Shown here piece by piece: positions 9,793 to 20,848 of a stretch of 64,000 bases of DNA (position 1 is its first letter; each line of letters opens with the position of its first letter). A program made the position numbers and the translations under genes. The notes beneath the pieces are model-generated. The model was not told the DNA's origin. It did no database searches and worked only from the letters and a program-made list of their open reading frames with translations. This stretch comes from Barthelona sp. PCE (lineage: Eukaryota > Metamonada: BaSk clade): contig JAUFOR010000001.1 in NCBI GenBank assembly GCA_040285745.1, positions 1,116,001 to 1,180,000 on the forward strand, read 5' to 3'.

Positions 9793-11094
9793 GGATGGCG
9801 TGAATAAGTTCCTAAGCTCGAGGTCGGGTAATTGAGTTCCCACCCCATAAAAAATAGTAAAAAAGAGAAATCCGGAATGTACGATAAAGGACGTAATTCG
9901 GACAGCACATTCATGAGTCACAGATTCACTCTGCCATGAGTTCCGTCAACCACATGCTTCCATCATTCAACAAACAAAAATACACCTTGTGGACCAACCT
10001 CTAAAACACTTCTTTATGGGTCTTAACATAAGTACTTTTGCGGTTTAAACATACCCACTGTATCAAAAAAGTTTGATGTGATAAAAAAAGTATATTAAAA
10101 AGAGGATTCCAACATTGCAGTTGGCATGGATGAAAGAAACATTTCGGTAGGAGGAGAACAGAATTGGTAAAGTATCCTAGATGCTTATAACCCTCTTAAA
10201 TTGTAGAAAAGAACTCCAATTTTTCAGATTCCTCCTCAATTTCGAACATTCTGATTTTTATGGTCAAAAAACGGCTTACTAGACGCATTCCGTCGCTGAA
10301 AACCATATGTAATATCGATATCACGTTGCATTAAAGAGAACCAAATATCTCCCCTTCTCCACATTTTGCACACACCGCCGCAGTGAAACACGGTATAATA
10401 TGCTGCCTCGATCATTTTTCCGGCCACGAAACATCTCATCTAATGAGATGTGACCTGGAAGCAAACAATTCACAACTACTTCAAACAATTCAGCAATGCA
10501 GACGTGTTTATCGGTACATATTACGCTAATAGCTACAAAGAGTCATCATGTAACAGAGGAAAGAATTGAAAACATCAACCTGCCTTGAAATATGTGCGTT
10601 ACGCAATTGTGCCTACATTTACAATATCTGCGCGCCCAACTATTAGTGCTTAGGCGTTCTCGTTGTTATGCATTTTAACTATCTGGGAGATTGCGCTAAA
10701 AGAATATCCGCTGCTTATTTTTCGAAGCGACTGAAAGGGTGAGAGATAAGGATGTGAACGAAGCAAACCCTACATTTGAGTACTGAATACTACTACTATA
10801 AGTATTCTCTGTTAATATTGTACAGTATCACAAAAATCTTCACAAGGCATCATAAGAGACTACGACAAGAGTCTTATTCGGAGTGAATACTCGCAGGGAA
10901 CTCGAGGAAGAATCGTCACAATAATTCCACATCAATTTGACGATAAGAGGAGTTAAATGAAACTTCCCCTTTTGCTTAATAATAGATTGTCCAGTTGTTC
11001 TTCGCGAATAAATTGGGTTGTGTGGGCTTCGAGGAAGATGAGCCTATTGTAGGTACAAGTCTTCATGTGCTCTTTTTATTATCAGTTATGGATT
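9793..11094. other. Gene-poor stretch
   Basis: About 1.3 kb with no convincing coding region. The longest open frame (67 codons at 10236-10439, minus) shows no recognisable sequence. Near the right end a short coding-like stretch (plus strand, reading GFEEDEPIV at about 11027) matches a segment at 13807-13829 on the other side of the adjacent gene. Confidence 0.5.
11028..11050 (+). repeat. 23-bp segment repeated at 13807-13829
   Basis: The same 23 bases (starting TTCGAGGAAGATGAGCC) occur here and at 13807-13829 in the same orientation; both read GFEEDEPIV in one frame. The two copies bracket the 705-residue gene between them, which suggests a gene or element fragment duplicated with it. Confidence 0.85.
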
Positions 11095-13212
11095 CTATTG
11101 ATTATGATAATCTGGCATGTGGTACTCAAAGATGGATGCTTCGGCCAGGAACGATGGAAGATGGAACGTTTCCACAGTGGGATTGATCGATTCTGGGTCT
11201 TCATCAACGTTATATGTTTTCAACACCATTGTCTTGGTCTCCTCCTCGTATGACATGTCTTGAATAACGTTGTTAGGCAGATTTGGATCGTGTTTTATCT
11301 TCATATCAGGAGAATATTGTAAATTGTCGTTTGTGAAAAAACGCGTTTTAATTGCACCATCTTCAACGTATACTTTAATGATACCATCCCTCACGTGTAT
11401 GTATGAATCTCCCACGAAATTAAGGAAACGATTACCTTCCTCAATTTTTTCATTCATATTATTCTGATAAAGGTGAACAGGCTCTAAGAAGCTTCCTGTT
11501 AACCAATCAAGACAGTGTAAATGTTGCGTTGTTGCAGCCCTACTGCGCGTATATACAACAAACAGCTGATGATCAGGTGTTTCAGCCAATGGACGAGGGT
11601 TAAAGTGAACATCACCTGTATATCCAGGTTCAAAAACAATGTGCTTTTGAATCTCCACGTCATACCCGTTGACATTAAGCTGAAAAAAATGGATTGCTTC
11701 ACTACATACAATGCACGCTGAATTATCAAAATGTGAACCATGAACACTTCGAACGTAAATATTCTGGGGAAGCTCTAAAATCATCTTTTCTCCCAAATAC
11801 ACCAAGCCTGTGTCATTGTCACGATAGTCAACATTTAATGGCAGCCCTTGAATAAAACCACAGTTTTCTGAACCATGATGAGGTAAAATGGTTATTACAG
11901 GCTTGGATTTTGATTCATTCAAGTGAATTTTGACACAAAACTCATCTTTTTCACTATGCTCCTTTGCCATTACAAAAAAATCATCTCCTTCATTTGGATG
12001 AACTGAAAAGATATGGCACCACATACGTGAATGCAGTTTCCTACGCCCACGCAGCACAATAAGCTTCCTTTCTTTAAAAAAAAAGTAATATCTTATCAAA
12101 GAGTCATCATACACTTCCGCTTTTCCATCAAAAAATATTTTCTTTGCTTTAAGTCTTTTCAAACGCACTACCTCATTATCAACTGCTCTGAATTTGATTG
12201 GGCCATAACGTTCTGTTATTTCATCAACACCATAAAAAACACAATCTTCATCATGAAAGTAATTATCGTTCAAGTCTATATGCTTCAAGTCATTGCAGAG
12301 TACATTCTTAAGATTCATTTCACCCCCTGCTATCCCCAATTCACCGTTTTCGATATGAACCACCACACATCTTGAACCAATAAGTAGCATTGACAAAACA
12401 TCTTGAGTGAGCGTTAATAATGCAATTTTTGAGTTTTTCTTAATATACAATCCTTTAAGCTGCGGAAACCTTTCTGTCAAGTTAACTTGGTTCCTCTGAC
12501 AGTCAAATATTATTAGTTCATCAATTTCTTGATAGCGAAACCTGACTGAGAATATGCAATCCGAGTTTAAGCACCTGAAGTGTTCTAAATGAACACCATG
12601 TAACTGCTCAATATCAGGTTCATGTGCCTCGTCCACGTCATCAACAGAAAAATTGTAATGCCATATGGTATCATCTCGGTAATTCCTCAACAAAATGTAG
12701 TTTGGAGTTCTCACCGAAATTGAGTAATATTCTCCAAGACATCTATATTCTTCGGTTAGCACATTTAATATGTAGGATTGTATCACTCTTCTATTATCAA
12801 CGGTTTCCCTAATGGCGAATAATAGGTGGTTTTCATCCATCGGAATTATTCTGCTTGATAGATTTTTGATCATCGGAAACGGAAATGGTATTCTCCTGCT
12901 TGTATGTTCATCGCTCATGATATCGTTAAACAATAAAATATCAAGATGAGTTAACATCTTACTGTCATCACGAAGCTGTTCGATGATCATGTACGATTCT
13001 CCAGCTTTTAATTTGGATGTGTATTGAAGAGGCTCATGCGTATCCTCCACATACCCAACAAAGTCCTTGTCTTCAATAGCGCTTTCAATGAGGCTGATAT
13101 CTTTGTTTTCTCTTGACTTAAGCAATATTAGGCCATCTTCCTCAAATATCAGCTTCCCCTCGGGATAAGTATTAATGATAAGGTCGTCCTCGAATTTACG
13201 AACCCTAGGCAT
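11095..13212 (-). CDS. Unknown 705-residue protein, beta-rich, member of a local two-copy family
   Basis: The protein begins MPRVRKFEDDLIINTYPEG and runs to a conserved C-terminus (ETFHLPSFLAEASIFEYHMP). It lacks a signal peptide or membrane segment and is built largely of short beta-strand-like stretches with aromatic and acidic residues, so a propeller-like fold is possible; I see no clear WD or Kelch motif. It is clearly paralogous to the broken gene at 56201-58308 over its whole length (shared DEHTS, YRCLGEY, CIL/CIVC...IHFFQ, VFFNPRPL, VDEDPES and FLAEAS). It sits between two copies of a 23-bp repeat in a gene-poor area, suggesting gain by duplication. No function can be given. Confidence 0.8.
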   Translation of the reverse strand: MPRVRKFEDDLIINTYPEGKLIFEEDGLILLKSRENKDISLIESAIEDKDFVGYVEDTHEPLQYTSKLKAGESYMIIEQLRDDSKMLTHLDILLFNDIMSDEHTSRRIPFPFPMIKNLSSRIIPMDENHLLFAIRETVDNRRVIQSYILNVLTEEYRCLGEYYSISVRTPNYILLRNYRDDTIWHYNFSVDDVDEAHEPDIEQLHGVHLEHFRCLNSDCIFSVRFRYQEIDELIIFDCQRNQVNLTERFPQLKGLYIKKNSKIALLTLTQDVLSMLLIGSRCVVVHIENGELGIAGGEMNLKNVLCNDLKHIDLNDNYFHDEDCVFYGVDEITERYGPIKFRAVDNEVVRLKRLKAKKIFFDGKAEVYDDSLIRYYFFFKERKLIVLRGRRKLHSRMWCHIFSVHPNEGDDFFVMAKEHSEKDEFCVKIHLNESKSKPVITILPHHGSENCGFIQGLPLNVDYRDNDTGLVYLGEKMILELPQNIYVRSVHGSHFDNSACIVCSEAIHFFQLNVNGYDVEIQKHIVFEPGYTGDVHFNPRPLAETPDHQLFVVYTRSRAATTQHLHCLDWLTGSFLEPVHLYQNNMNEKIEEGNRFLNFVGDSYIHVRDGIIKVYVEDGAIKTRFFTNDNLQYSPDMKIKHDPNLPNNVIQDMSYEEETKTMVLKTYNVDEDPESINPTVETFHLPSFLAEASIFEYHMPDYHNQ

Positions 13213-14120
13213 ATAGCTGTAATGAAGTGGGTGAATGTTGAGATAGTATATATATATTAAATATTAGTGCTTGTAAGTGGCATATAAAGATGATATAATA
13301 TATGTGAAGCGCGCATATGTGAAACAGAACTACATTTGCATTTCTATCCCCTCACAATTTCATTGATGTGGTTCGCAGGGCTTGTAGCGCGTGACAAGTA
13401 AGATGGTGGACGCGTACGGGCATTGGTTTGGTTGTGGGGCACGTTTTTGCTGTGTTGTGGGTGTTGCTGGCGGATAATATATTTGAGGGTTTTGCAGATG
13501 ATTTGGGTTTCTTTCAAACTTCTATAGCATGCATAATGATGTATCAGCTACCTTCTTGCCGTTGTACGCTTTAGCACCAATTGCAGTACAAGAATGTGGA
13601 TTAGAAGCGTTCATTTCAGAAGCACATTCTGATGTTGATTTTGCACCGCACTGCGGAACATTGTGTGTGTTTAAGTATCTGACGAGGTACAAGATCTCAC
13701 TTTACTTTTGCTGAACAGGGATTTTGAAAAGCAGGAATATGATTCTTGCTTTGTTCCTCCTAGAATATGAGCACTCAAAAGAAGAAGATTGAGCTTCAGA
13801 GTGGGATTCGAGGAAGATGAGCCTATTGTGGATGCAAGCACAGAGTACTTACACCCACAATAGTTTAAATAAATATAAAAAAATAATAGTATAAAAAGAG
13901 AACTGGTTTCTCTTTTCCCTCCCAGAATACAGCCGGGGGGCATCCAAGCAACCAACTGCCTCACTGGCAATCCACACTTCAGTGTAGACGAGATAAAAAA
14001 GAAGTGCCCAAAAAGCTCCACTGTCATGGGCTCCAGCCTTACATACACGCAAACACACAATTTTATACACGTTTTATGGACTAAAAAGCTTCACAAGATG
14101 CCGTTGGTGCAAAAATTTAT
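13213..14120. other. Gene-poor stretch with a possible decayed coding fragment
   Basis: The stretch includes a second copy of the 23-bp segment (13807-13829) that continues the frame RRRLSFRVGFEEDEPIV to a stop near 13863, and a 61-codon open frame at 13529-13714. These could be remnants of a lost gene; neither is recognised. No RNA gene is visible before the tRNA at 14121. Confidence 0.45.
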
Positions 14121-14201
14121 CTCCGGAGCCAGAATTGAACTAGCGACCTCAGGATTACCAAACTTTACAGTCCCGCGCTCTTCCAACTGAGCTATCCGGA
14201 G
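14121..14201 (-). tRNA. tRNA-Tyr (GTA) with a 9-nt intron
   Basis: Read on the minus strand, the acceptor stem CTCCGGA pairs with TCCGGAG. The D arm is GCTC...GAGC. The anticodon stem CGGGA/TCCTG encloses CTGTAA, a 9-nt insert and A, giving anticodon GTA; the T arm is GCTAG-TTCAATT-CTGGC. The insert after position 37 is the canonical place for a tRNA intron, and tRNA-Tyr genes carry one in many eukaryotes. The mature length is 72 nt before CCA addition. The 5' half of this gene (acceptor plus D-arm start) recurs at 23433-23448, 25019-25034 and 26606-26621, at the boundary of each repeat unit to the right. Confidence 0.93.
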
Positions 14202-14954
14202 CAAACCTCCATTTTGAGTATTTTGGTTTTTTTGACGGAAATATTGCAACAAAAATATTAAGTATCAAATTGGTTATTCACAATTACGGTTGGTTTTCTC
14301 CTCCATCTCACGTAATTAGGGGTTAAGTATACCGAAAATAGTGTTGTAATCAAACGGTAGAGACCCGCCATCGATTAAAAATTACTAATTAGTTTTAATA
14401 TTTTTGAGAAATTTAATAATTGTTCTTTGTTTAAAATAAACTTGATTTGGGCCATACCACTAATGTACATTCATACAATACACAAATAGATTGTGAGATA
14501 ATTTGGAGGAATAGAGCGTACGTGTGTATTTTAATTTTTCACGTTTAATGGTTGCATGATTAGTGTATTTGAACCATTTAGGGATTAGAATGGTACTAGT
14601 TTTTCAAATGTCTACGGGTGTAAACGAGCACCGCACGCACGTAAATCTTTTACAGAAAACTTACTGCTAAGAACGTATTTTTATATTTTTACACACCTTT
14701 ATCGGGTATCATGTCCCGGGTTACACACCAAATGCGTGCGAAATGACACTTTTACTGTCATGGGGCATAGAACATTTCTGCATGCGTGGTTATGTATTTC
14801 AAGCTATTCTGTTGTTCGGGGGCCGCCGATGTGCACGTTTTACACAAAATAGCAGAGGAAAGATGCGTTAGTCATAACAGGTAAGAACCCTGTTTTCAGT
14901 TTTTTCATCTTCTTTCCCTTAGTTTTTTATATATTCTTCTTTGGAAAAGCTCTT
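14202..14954. repeat. Left-end repeat sequence of the element (non-coding)
   Basis: This 750-bp stretch between the tRNA and the start codon of the large gene has three close copies further right (starting at about 23449, 25035 and 26622), with scattered substitutions and small indels. It probably carries the promoter for the large gene. I see no coding frame in it. Confidence 0.85.
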
Positions 14955-17900
14955 ATGCAACAACGTGAAACAGTTCCCAGGTATCTTAACGGGGAACAAG
15001 GTATTTAAATTTTCATACCCTTTTTTTTTTAACTAACACTCAGTAGATTTCGAGCGTTTTGATCTCAAGCAGTGCATAGAGGACCGGAGATACGCCGACA
15101 TAACAAAGTTCTTACGCACACCCGCTCATGGTATTCGTAAATTGTCAGAGTACCTCATATCTGAAAACAAGGACATTAGCTTAACGTTTGATGGCACTTC
15201 TAAAGGCTTTAATCATTACGTAGGTGCTACAATTATGGTCAAAAAGTCTTTATTGGTTGCTTTTAATCAGAGATATCCTGATTTTTCAATTGCGGATTGG
15301 CGGCCAAGGGAAAACGCCGATGAGGATACAGTTTTTTCATATCCTATCTGGTTTTTCCCAATAGAAACTACCTCTGCTGACCACTTATGGGTTGCTTTTC
15401 GTTTTATGCTTGATTTTTTTCATTTTAACAAAGTTAATGCCAAGATTACTGTCTCTTTGGACGGTTGTCCTGCAAACATTTTGTTTTTAACCCAAATGAA
15501 CAGCTTTAAAGATGGATTTATCGAGAATATTAAGCTCATCTGTCGTCGTTACAGTTTAGTTTTTCCTTTGTTATTCGAAGGTAAAGAAGTCCCCGATATC
15601 ATGACAGAACCGCTTAAAGCGAACGTTTATCCACATGCGTGTATCAGTCATGCGTTTTTGAATTCAGGTATTTTTTGTTCACAGAGTGATCTGAGTTCTT
15701 TAACATCTACGCAGTTGATTGAGCGTTTAGACAAACAGATAGACCTCAGAACACTATTTGCTTCCTTATCCGGGTTAAGTGATGCCAAACAATCATTGAT
15801 GCATGTTGTTGTCAGTCTTCTTTCATGGACAGTCGATTTAATTGGCAAACTTAAGGTAAATGAACTGGATCATTTCGTCAGCAGAAACGTCGAGGTAAAG
15901 GAAGATAGTATTAAAGATAATCTTCTCAATGAAACTGTCTTTCTCACACTGTTTAAGGATGTTAGTTATGCCGATATCACCTCGAATGATCACTTTAATA
16001 AGGCTTTTCTCACCACTGTGATACGTTTACATTCAATCCAGTCCATTCTTTTGTTTCTTTTTGACAAGAGTTTATTTTATCGTTTATTAAGAGATATTTT
16101 TTCATTCATATCAATACATCACGAGTTTACCGGTGCTGATCTATTTGATTTGATGAAGCCTTCAGGCGAAATTTCTAAGGATTTTAATCCAAGAGCAGCT
16201 GATATGAATTCTCCTTTGACTCAGGAAATCCTAGCTCGTTTTCAATCATTTGAGGAGCTACTAATTACTCGTTTCCGGAGTCTCAAGCCTTCCAAAGCTT
16301 TAGATACAATGACTGATGTGCTAAAGAAAGGTTTTGCATCCAAGATAGTTTTTGGTGGTAGCACAGAAGTCAAGAGTTCACAAACGCAAAACATTGTCCA
16401 CTTTAAGTATCTAGCTAACTGTGGTAGGTTTATTGAAGAGATGTCATTAAGTGGAGAACAATATGCATTCTTGAATTTAATCTCCCAGTTCTTCCATTCT
16501 TTGCTTACTTTTCATTATAATGTCATCAAGGACAGTACAGATCGTAATACTGCATTCACACAGTTGAGTGAACTTTTTGATAAGAACTATGAACCACTTT
16601 GCGTTGATGGAAATGGACAGGGCTTTATTTTTGAGGCCAGAATCAGGAACAGGATTGTTAAATCTAGTATTTCATGTTCAGTGACTGATCCAGTCATTAA
16701 GACTGCAATGGGTTGGTTTTCAGATCTTCTCAAGTTGTTTCGTTTTTCTGTTGTTGATTGCTTGCTTAGGTACGATACAAAATGGAAGGATGTTCCCAGA
16801 CATGTTGCATTTCGTGCTTTAGACAAAGCTCAAGAGTTCTTTGATAGTACCAATCTTATTCGTATTCTCCCTGCTCTTTCTGATATCTTCCCTACTTCAA
16901 AGGATCTCATTGCATCTGGTTATCCCGTTGACCGCTTCTTTGGTATAAGTACTCATTGTTTGACAGAAGATGTTTTGTTTAAGCTGCATTATTCTCATAT
17001 TCCTTTTCTAGCTTTTAAAGTTGGTAGAGCCACGATATTTCTCACAAATTACGACATCAATGATGATGTTATGATCACTTCCGATCCTCAAGAGACTGTC
17101 TTTAGCTTTATTAATGGCAATTTTCTTCTTAGTACAACTCGTTTTGAAGCTTCTGTCTTAGAAGTTGACGATTACGCTAAAGTGCATTTGAGAAAGGCGA
17201 TGATTAACAGTATGCTTTCAGTTTTTAAAAAACAAGGTTTGATGTGTAATTTTGATCGAGTTCTAGCATCCAGAAAAAGATTACGCGACAATGGGGTTTT
17301 CAAAGTTCTTAGTAAGACTTTAAACTCTGTTTCCATATGTCATGATATGCATATTTTACAGTTGAATGGCTCTTTTTTGTTGGATGACACTGAGTATACG
17401 GTTTTCAATGTTGCTGTTGATAATGCTAGATCTGAGGTTGTTTCTACCGTTTTTAATGATGAGGGTGATGTTGCTGTTGACGTTTGTCGTCTAAACGTTA
17501 TTGGTGCCAGTAAGGAATTTATGTTTAAGGTTGGTCCTGGCTGCGAGATTACTCTCCCCTTTTTAGGTTCTCATTTATTATCATCTCCAATTGAATTCAA
17601 GTTGAAATTCACAAGAAAGAAGATGTATCGTGTGCACGGAACTCTAGCCAATCTTGATATTTGTTTTGTAGCAGTAGATAATGTTCTCCACACACTGCTG
17701 AAGCTTTACTCAGTATCCAAACCATATTTAGGCCAGATCAGTTACTCCATCAACTATGAAACCGTCGTTGTTCCTTCAATAGCAGCTAACATAATGAAGA
17801 TTCTTGGTAAGAATATTAATTTGCACCTGGCCTTTCACTTAACAGATCTTATCTCTTCAAGAATGTCCTCTGGTAAGATTTACTCCTTTGAATGTTTTAC

Positions 17901-18819
17901 ACGTAAATGGAATGAAATCATGAAACTGAAGCAAGCTAAGGACAATTTCGATGCTTCGGGTGATGGATTGTTTAAGAAGAAGACAGAGCAGTGGAACAAA
18001 CTTGTTCGAAAGGGTGAAAGAGTTAACATCACGTCTGTTTCTTTTGAAAACCTGATTCAGTTGCACAAACCTCTTGCCGAAACTTTTGCTTTTGATACTG
18101 ATGTCTACAGGAACGTCGATAGTAGCTATACCGATGATTTGTTGCTCAATCGTTTTGTTGCTATGGCTTTGGATTTTCTTCAGGTTAAACATCCAGATGC
18201 GTCAGATGATGCCTTTCCCAGCCACATTCACAAGTGCTGGACTAACCTCAACTGTGGAAATCGTTCACTAAGTGATATCCAACAACGTGTTGCATGGCTA
18301 CTTCAACATGATTCCGATTTTCAGCCGGATGCTGCAGCTGTTATGGCCTGTCGTGGGTTACGATTCGATCCGCTCAGGCACCAAGAATTTATTGATCTTA
18401 TGAAGGCCGATCCCATTTTTCCTATTGCATTGGACTCTGCAGAAGTTTCCAGATTGATTAATCGTCCACAGACACTAGGAATTAAGGATTTCTCTCGTAT
18501 GGCACCTCAAGTTGTTATTGCGCATAGTATTATGCAGTACACGTGCAAAGAAACATCGAAGCTAACGCGATTGAGAGATATTGCATATTATTTCAAGCTA
18601 ACTGCCATTGGTTATGAATTCTTTACAATCGACAATGTGACCGTTCCCGGTATGTTGACCAAAACTGGAATCGTAGACAACGCAATCAGAACAATGCTTG
18701 ATTTTGGAGGATTTACTTTTTCCCTTAAGCAGTACATCGTTTTGTGCACAAATGGAATCCCCGTTAAACGCACTATAGGGGAACGCAGCGGTTTTAAGAG
18801 TCAGAGAACCGATAGTTGA
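14955..18819 (+). CDS. 1,273-residue element-encoded protein, possible RNase H-fold (hAT-like) transposase, one intron
   Basis: Exon 1 (14955-15000) encodes MQQRETVPRYLNGEQ plus one base; a 43-bp intron is removed; exon 2 (15044-18819) continues VDFERFDLKQCIEDRRYAD. Without the splice the frame has no ATG near its beginning. The N-terminal third shows ISLTFDGTSKGF, then about 100 residues later ITVSLDGCPANI, then HACISHAFLNS. This order (first Asp, second Asp, C-x2-H with Asn) resembles the start of hAT-type transposases, where an Asp, a second Asp and a CxxH pair line the RNase H fold. I cannot place the third acidic residue, and the remaining 900 residues match nothing I know. The first 14 residues are repeated at the start of the 94-codon frames in the two short units to the right. 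The class is a low-confidence inference; the gene model is firmer. Confidence 0.72.
15001..15043 (+). other. Spliceosomal intron in the element gene (43 bp)
   Basis: The donor is GTATTT at 15001 and the 3' block is ACTAACACTCAG ending at 15043, preceded by a run of ten T. Splicing joins CAA-G to TA-GAT in phase 1 and opens the frame to 18819. An alternative acceptor TAG at 15046 would remove one residue and keep the frame, but the 12-nt block favours 15043. Confidence 0.85.
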
Positions 18820-18891
18820 TTAACAAACAATAATAAAACCTATTTTATTTTAGCTATGTGGTAAGAGTAGTGAATACACATTATTGCAGAA

Positions 18892-20422
18892 TCATTTACT
18901 TTGGGTAACCATAAACGTAGGCACCATCATACCAGAAGTAGACGACGCCCCGTAACCATCAATAGTAGGATAGAAATTGCAACATGTTCCACAAATCATA
19001 GGATGTGGATACTCAGGGTTATGACCATGGCAATCTTTAAAACATGATCTCAATGGTTTGCTCTTATCAAACAAATACAGTAAATTCCCTGTACGGATAG
19101 CAATAAGAGCACTTCTAGTCTTGATGGTGAGAACACGAACATCATCTTCATTCTTAGAAGAGGTTGTTGTGACAAAAAATTGTCCTCCAGTACTAGGACA
19201 AACAGAATTCGTCTCAACATCACAGTGAACAATACCGCTGTTGATGCAGAACTTCTCCAAACCAGTTAACATAAGTAACAAAAACCCAATGTACTTGTGA
19301 CGATCGACATCATCACCAGTACAATCAAACGCAGAACTGTAATGTCCACATGGCTTCATAAAAAGCTCATGGAAACTGTTCTTTTTGTACTTAGCCTTGT
19401 CAGGAGCCAGAAGACGCATGACAGCAATTGTCTGACATAAATATTCAAACGTGTAACTGCCAGAGAGTGTACGCATGTTGACATGGTCTTCAAGTTACAT
19501 CACTACATGGAAAAATTCGTGATATCAATGCTTCCAAATCCTGTTCGGTACAGAAAGGAGTTTGTCGTTGCTCAAACTCGACAGTGTTGCGAAAACGCAA
19601 TGTATCTCCAAAATTAAGGTTGTCACAACTAATGTACTGATTCATACCAATATTATTTTTAGCAGAATCACCCAATAAATATATGGGGTTCAAACAAGAG
19701 CCGTCAACGAATCTACTCAAGTTAACAGCAATACTAGCAATCAAACTAGCAGAATCTGCACCACGGTGATGCATAATGCCAACCAAGATTACACCATTAA
19801 TATCTTCTTTATCTACACCTTCCGTGTTTTTAATACCCTGAAAAGACATAACATTAATAAGCATTTCCCACAAGATTCTAACTCTAGAACATTCTGGAGA
19901 CTCAGTTTCAGTTTCATCAAGATCTTCTGTTTTTGGGTCATTCGTCATTTTCATAGCATCGAGCATTTCGTTCAAAGAGACAAATGATAACCCTAAAAGA
20001 GAGAAAGGAACAACTTTAGCGTACGTACTGCCATCATGTTTGAACATACTAAAACCTAAATACTTGTTCATGTAATAAACACACTCCTTAACAAATTCAT
20101 TAAATTCCCACAAACGCTTCCTGCGGCTCCGCTCAGCTTCATCAATTTCAGGTTCTTCATCAACCTCAACAATTTCAGGTTCTTCATCAACCTCAACAAT
20201 TTCAGGTTCTTCATTAGGATCACTTTCACTGGACTCTTCATCAAATGTTTCCCAATCACTATCACTAGGTTCTTGACCGGGTTCTTCTTCATTGGTGTCC
20301 TCATCAAATGGTTGTTTCTCCTTAAAATCATTTGACGACTCTCCAACACGTTGGCATTTTTTATCGTGTATATCTTCATCATATTCAAATTCCGATGAAG
20401 AACGAGAGGTACCAGATATCAT
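18892..20422 (-). pseudogene. Element gene paralogous to 20849-22237, interrupted by a +1 frameshift
   Basis: The first part (20422-19490, 310 residues from the ATG at 20422) has an acidic N-terminal region including two exact 9-residue repeats (EIVEVDEEP) and then a globular region ending SDVT and a TGA stop at 19492-19490. The second part (frame open from 19494, first ATG at 19476, stop at 18892) matches the C-terminal 200 residues of the neighbouring 462-residue protein: EDH, FEYLCQTIAVMRLLAP versus FAYLFQTLSVLRILSP, and TGNLLYLFDKS versus TGNLMYLFDKI. The two parts together (about 515 residues) equal the neighbour plus the acidic extension. So this is one gene broken by a single-base shift, or one that uses programmed +1 frameshifting at the TGA. 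Role unknown. Confidence 0.75.
20141..20214. repeat. 27-bp in-frame tandem repeat
   Basis: Two identical 27-bp units (20151-20177 and 20178-20204) plus partial flanking units encode the acidic peptide EIVEVDEEP repeatedly in the N-terminal part of the frameshifted element gene. Confidence 0.9.
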
Positions 20423-20848
20423 AACGTCGACTGGATGCACTTTTACGCAATAAAACTAAATGTAAACCCAGAATTTAGATGAAAACTCTATAACAATTAA
20501 CGTACAAATACTTTTATGCTTTATAGCTTGGAAAACAAACGACTGTTCAATACTTCAAGCTAAAATTACAATAAAACAAACTTATTACAAATAGAATTTT
20601 TATTACAACATAATCGTTATTATATGAATGAAAACAGAGCTGTTATATCAAGAACAGCACCAAAAACAATAAGATTTCACGTTACTCATGAAGAGAAGGT
20701 GGACCTTTTTTTTATTATGCCAATTTCGCATATTTAGAAGAATTTGCTTGTTCTCAGTGAATTAAAACTACACGAACCATCGCCCACACACAACAAAAAT
20801 TGAATCAACGAATAGTTAAGATATGTACAAACCAATATTGTGAAAAAT

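Noticed and set aside
10236-10439. 67-codon open frame on the minus strand
   Set aside because: Short, no recognisable sequence and no homologue in the window; length is compatible with chance.
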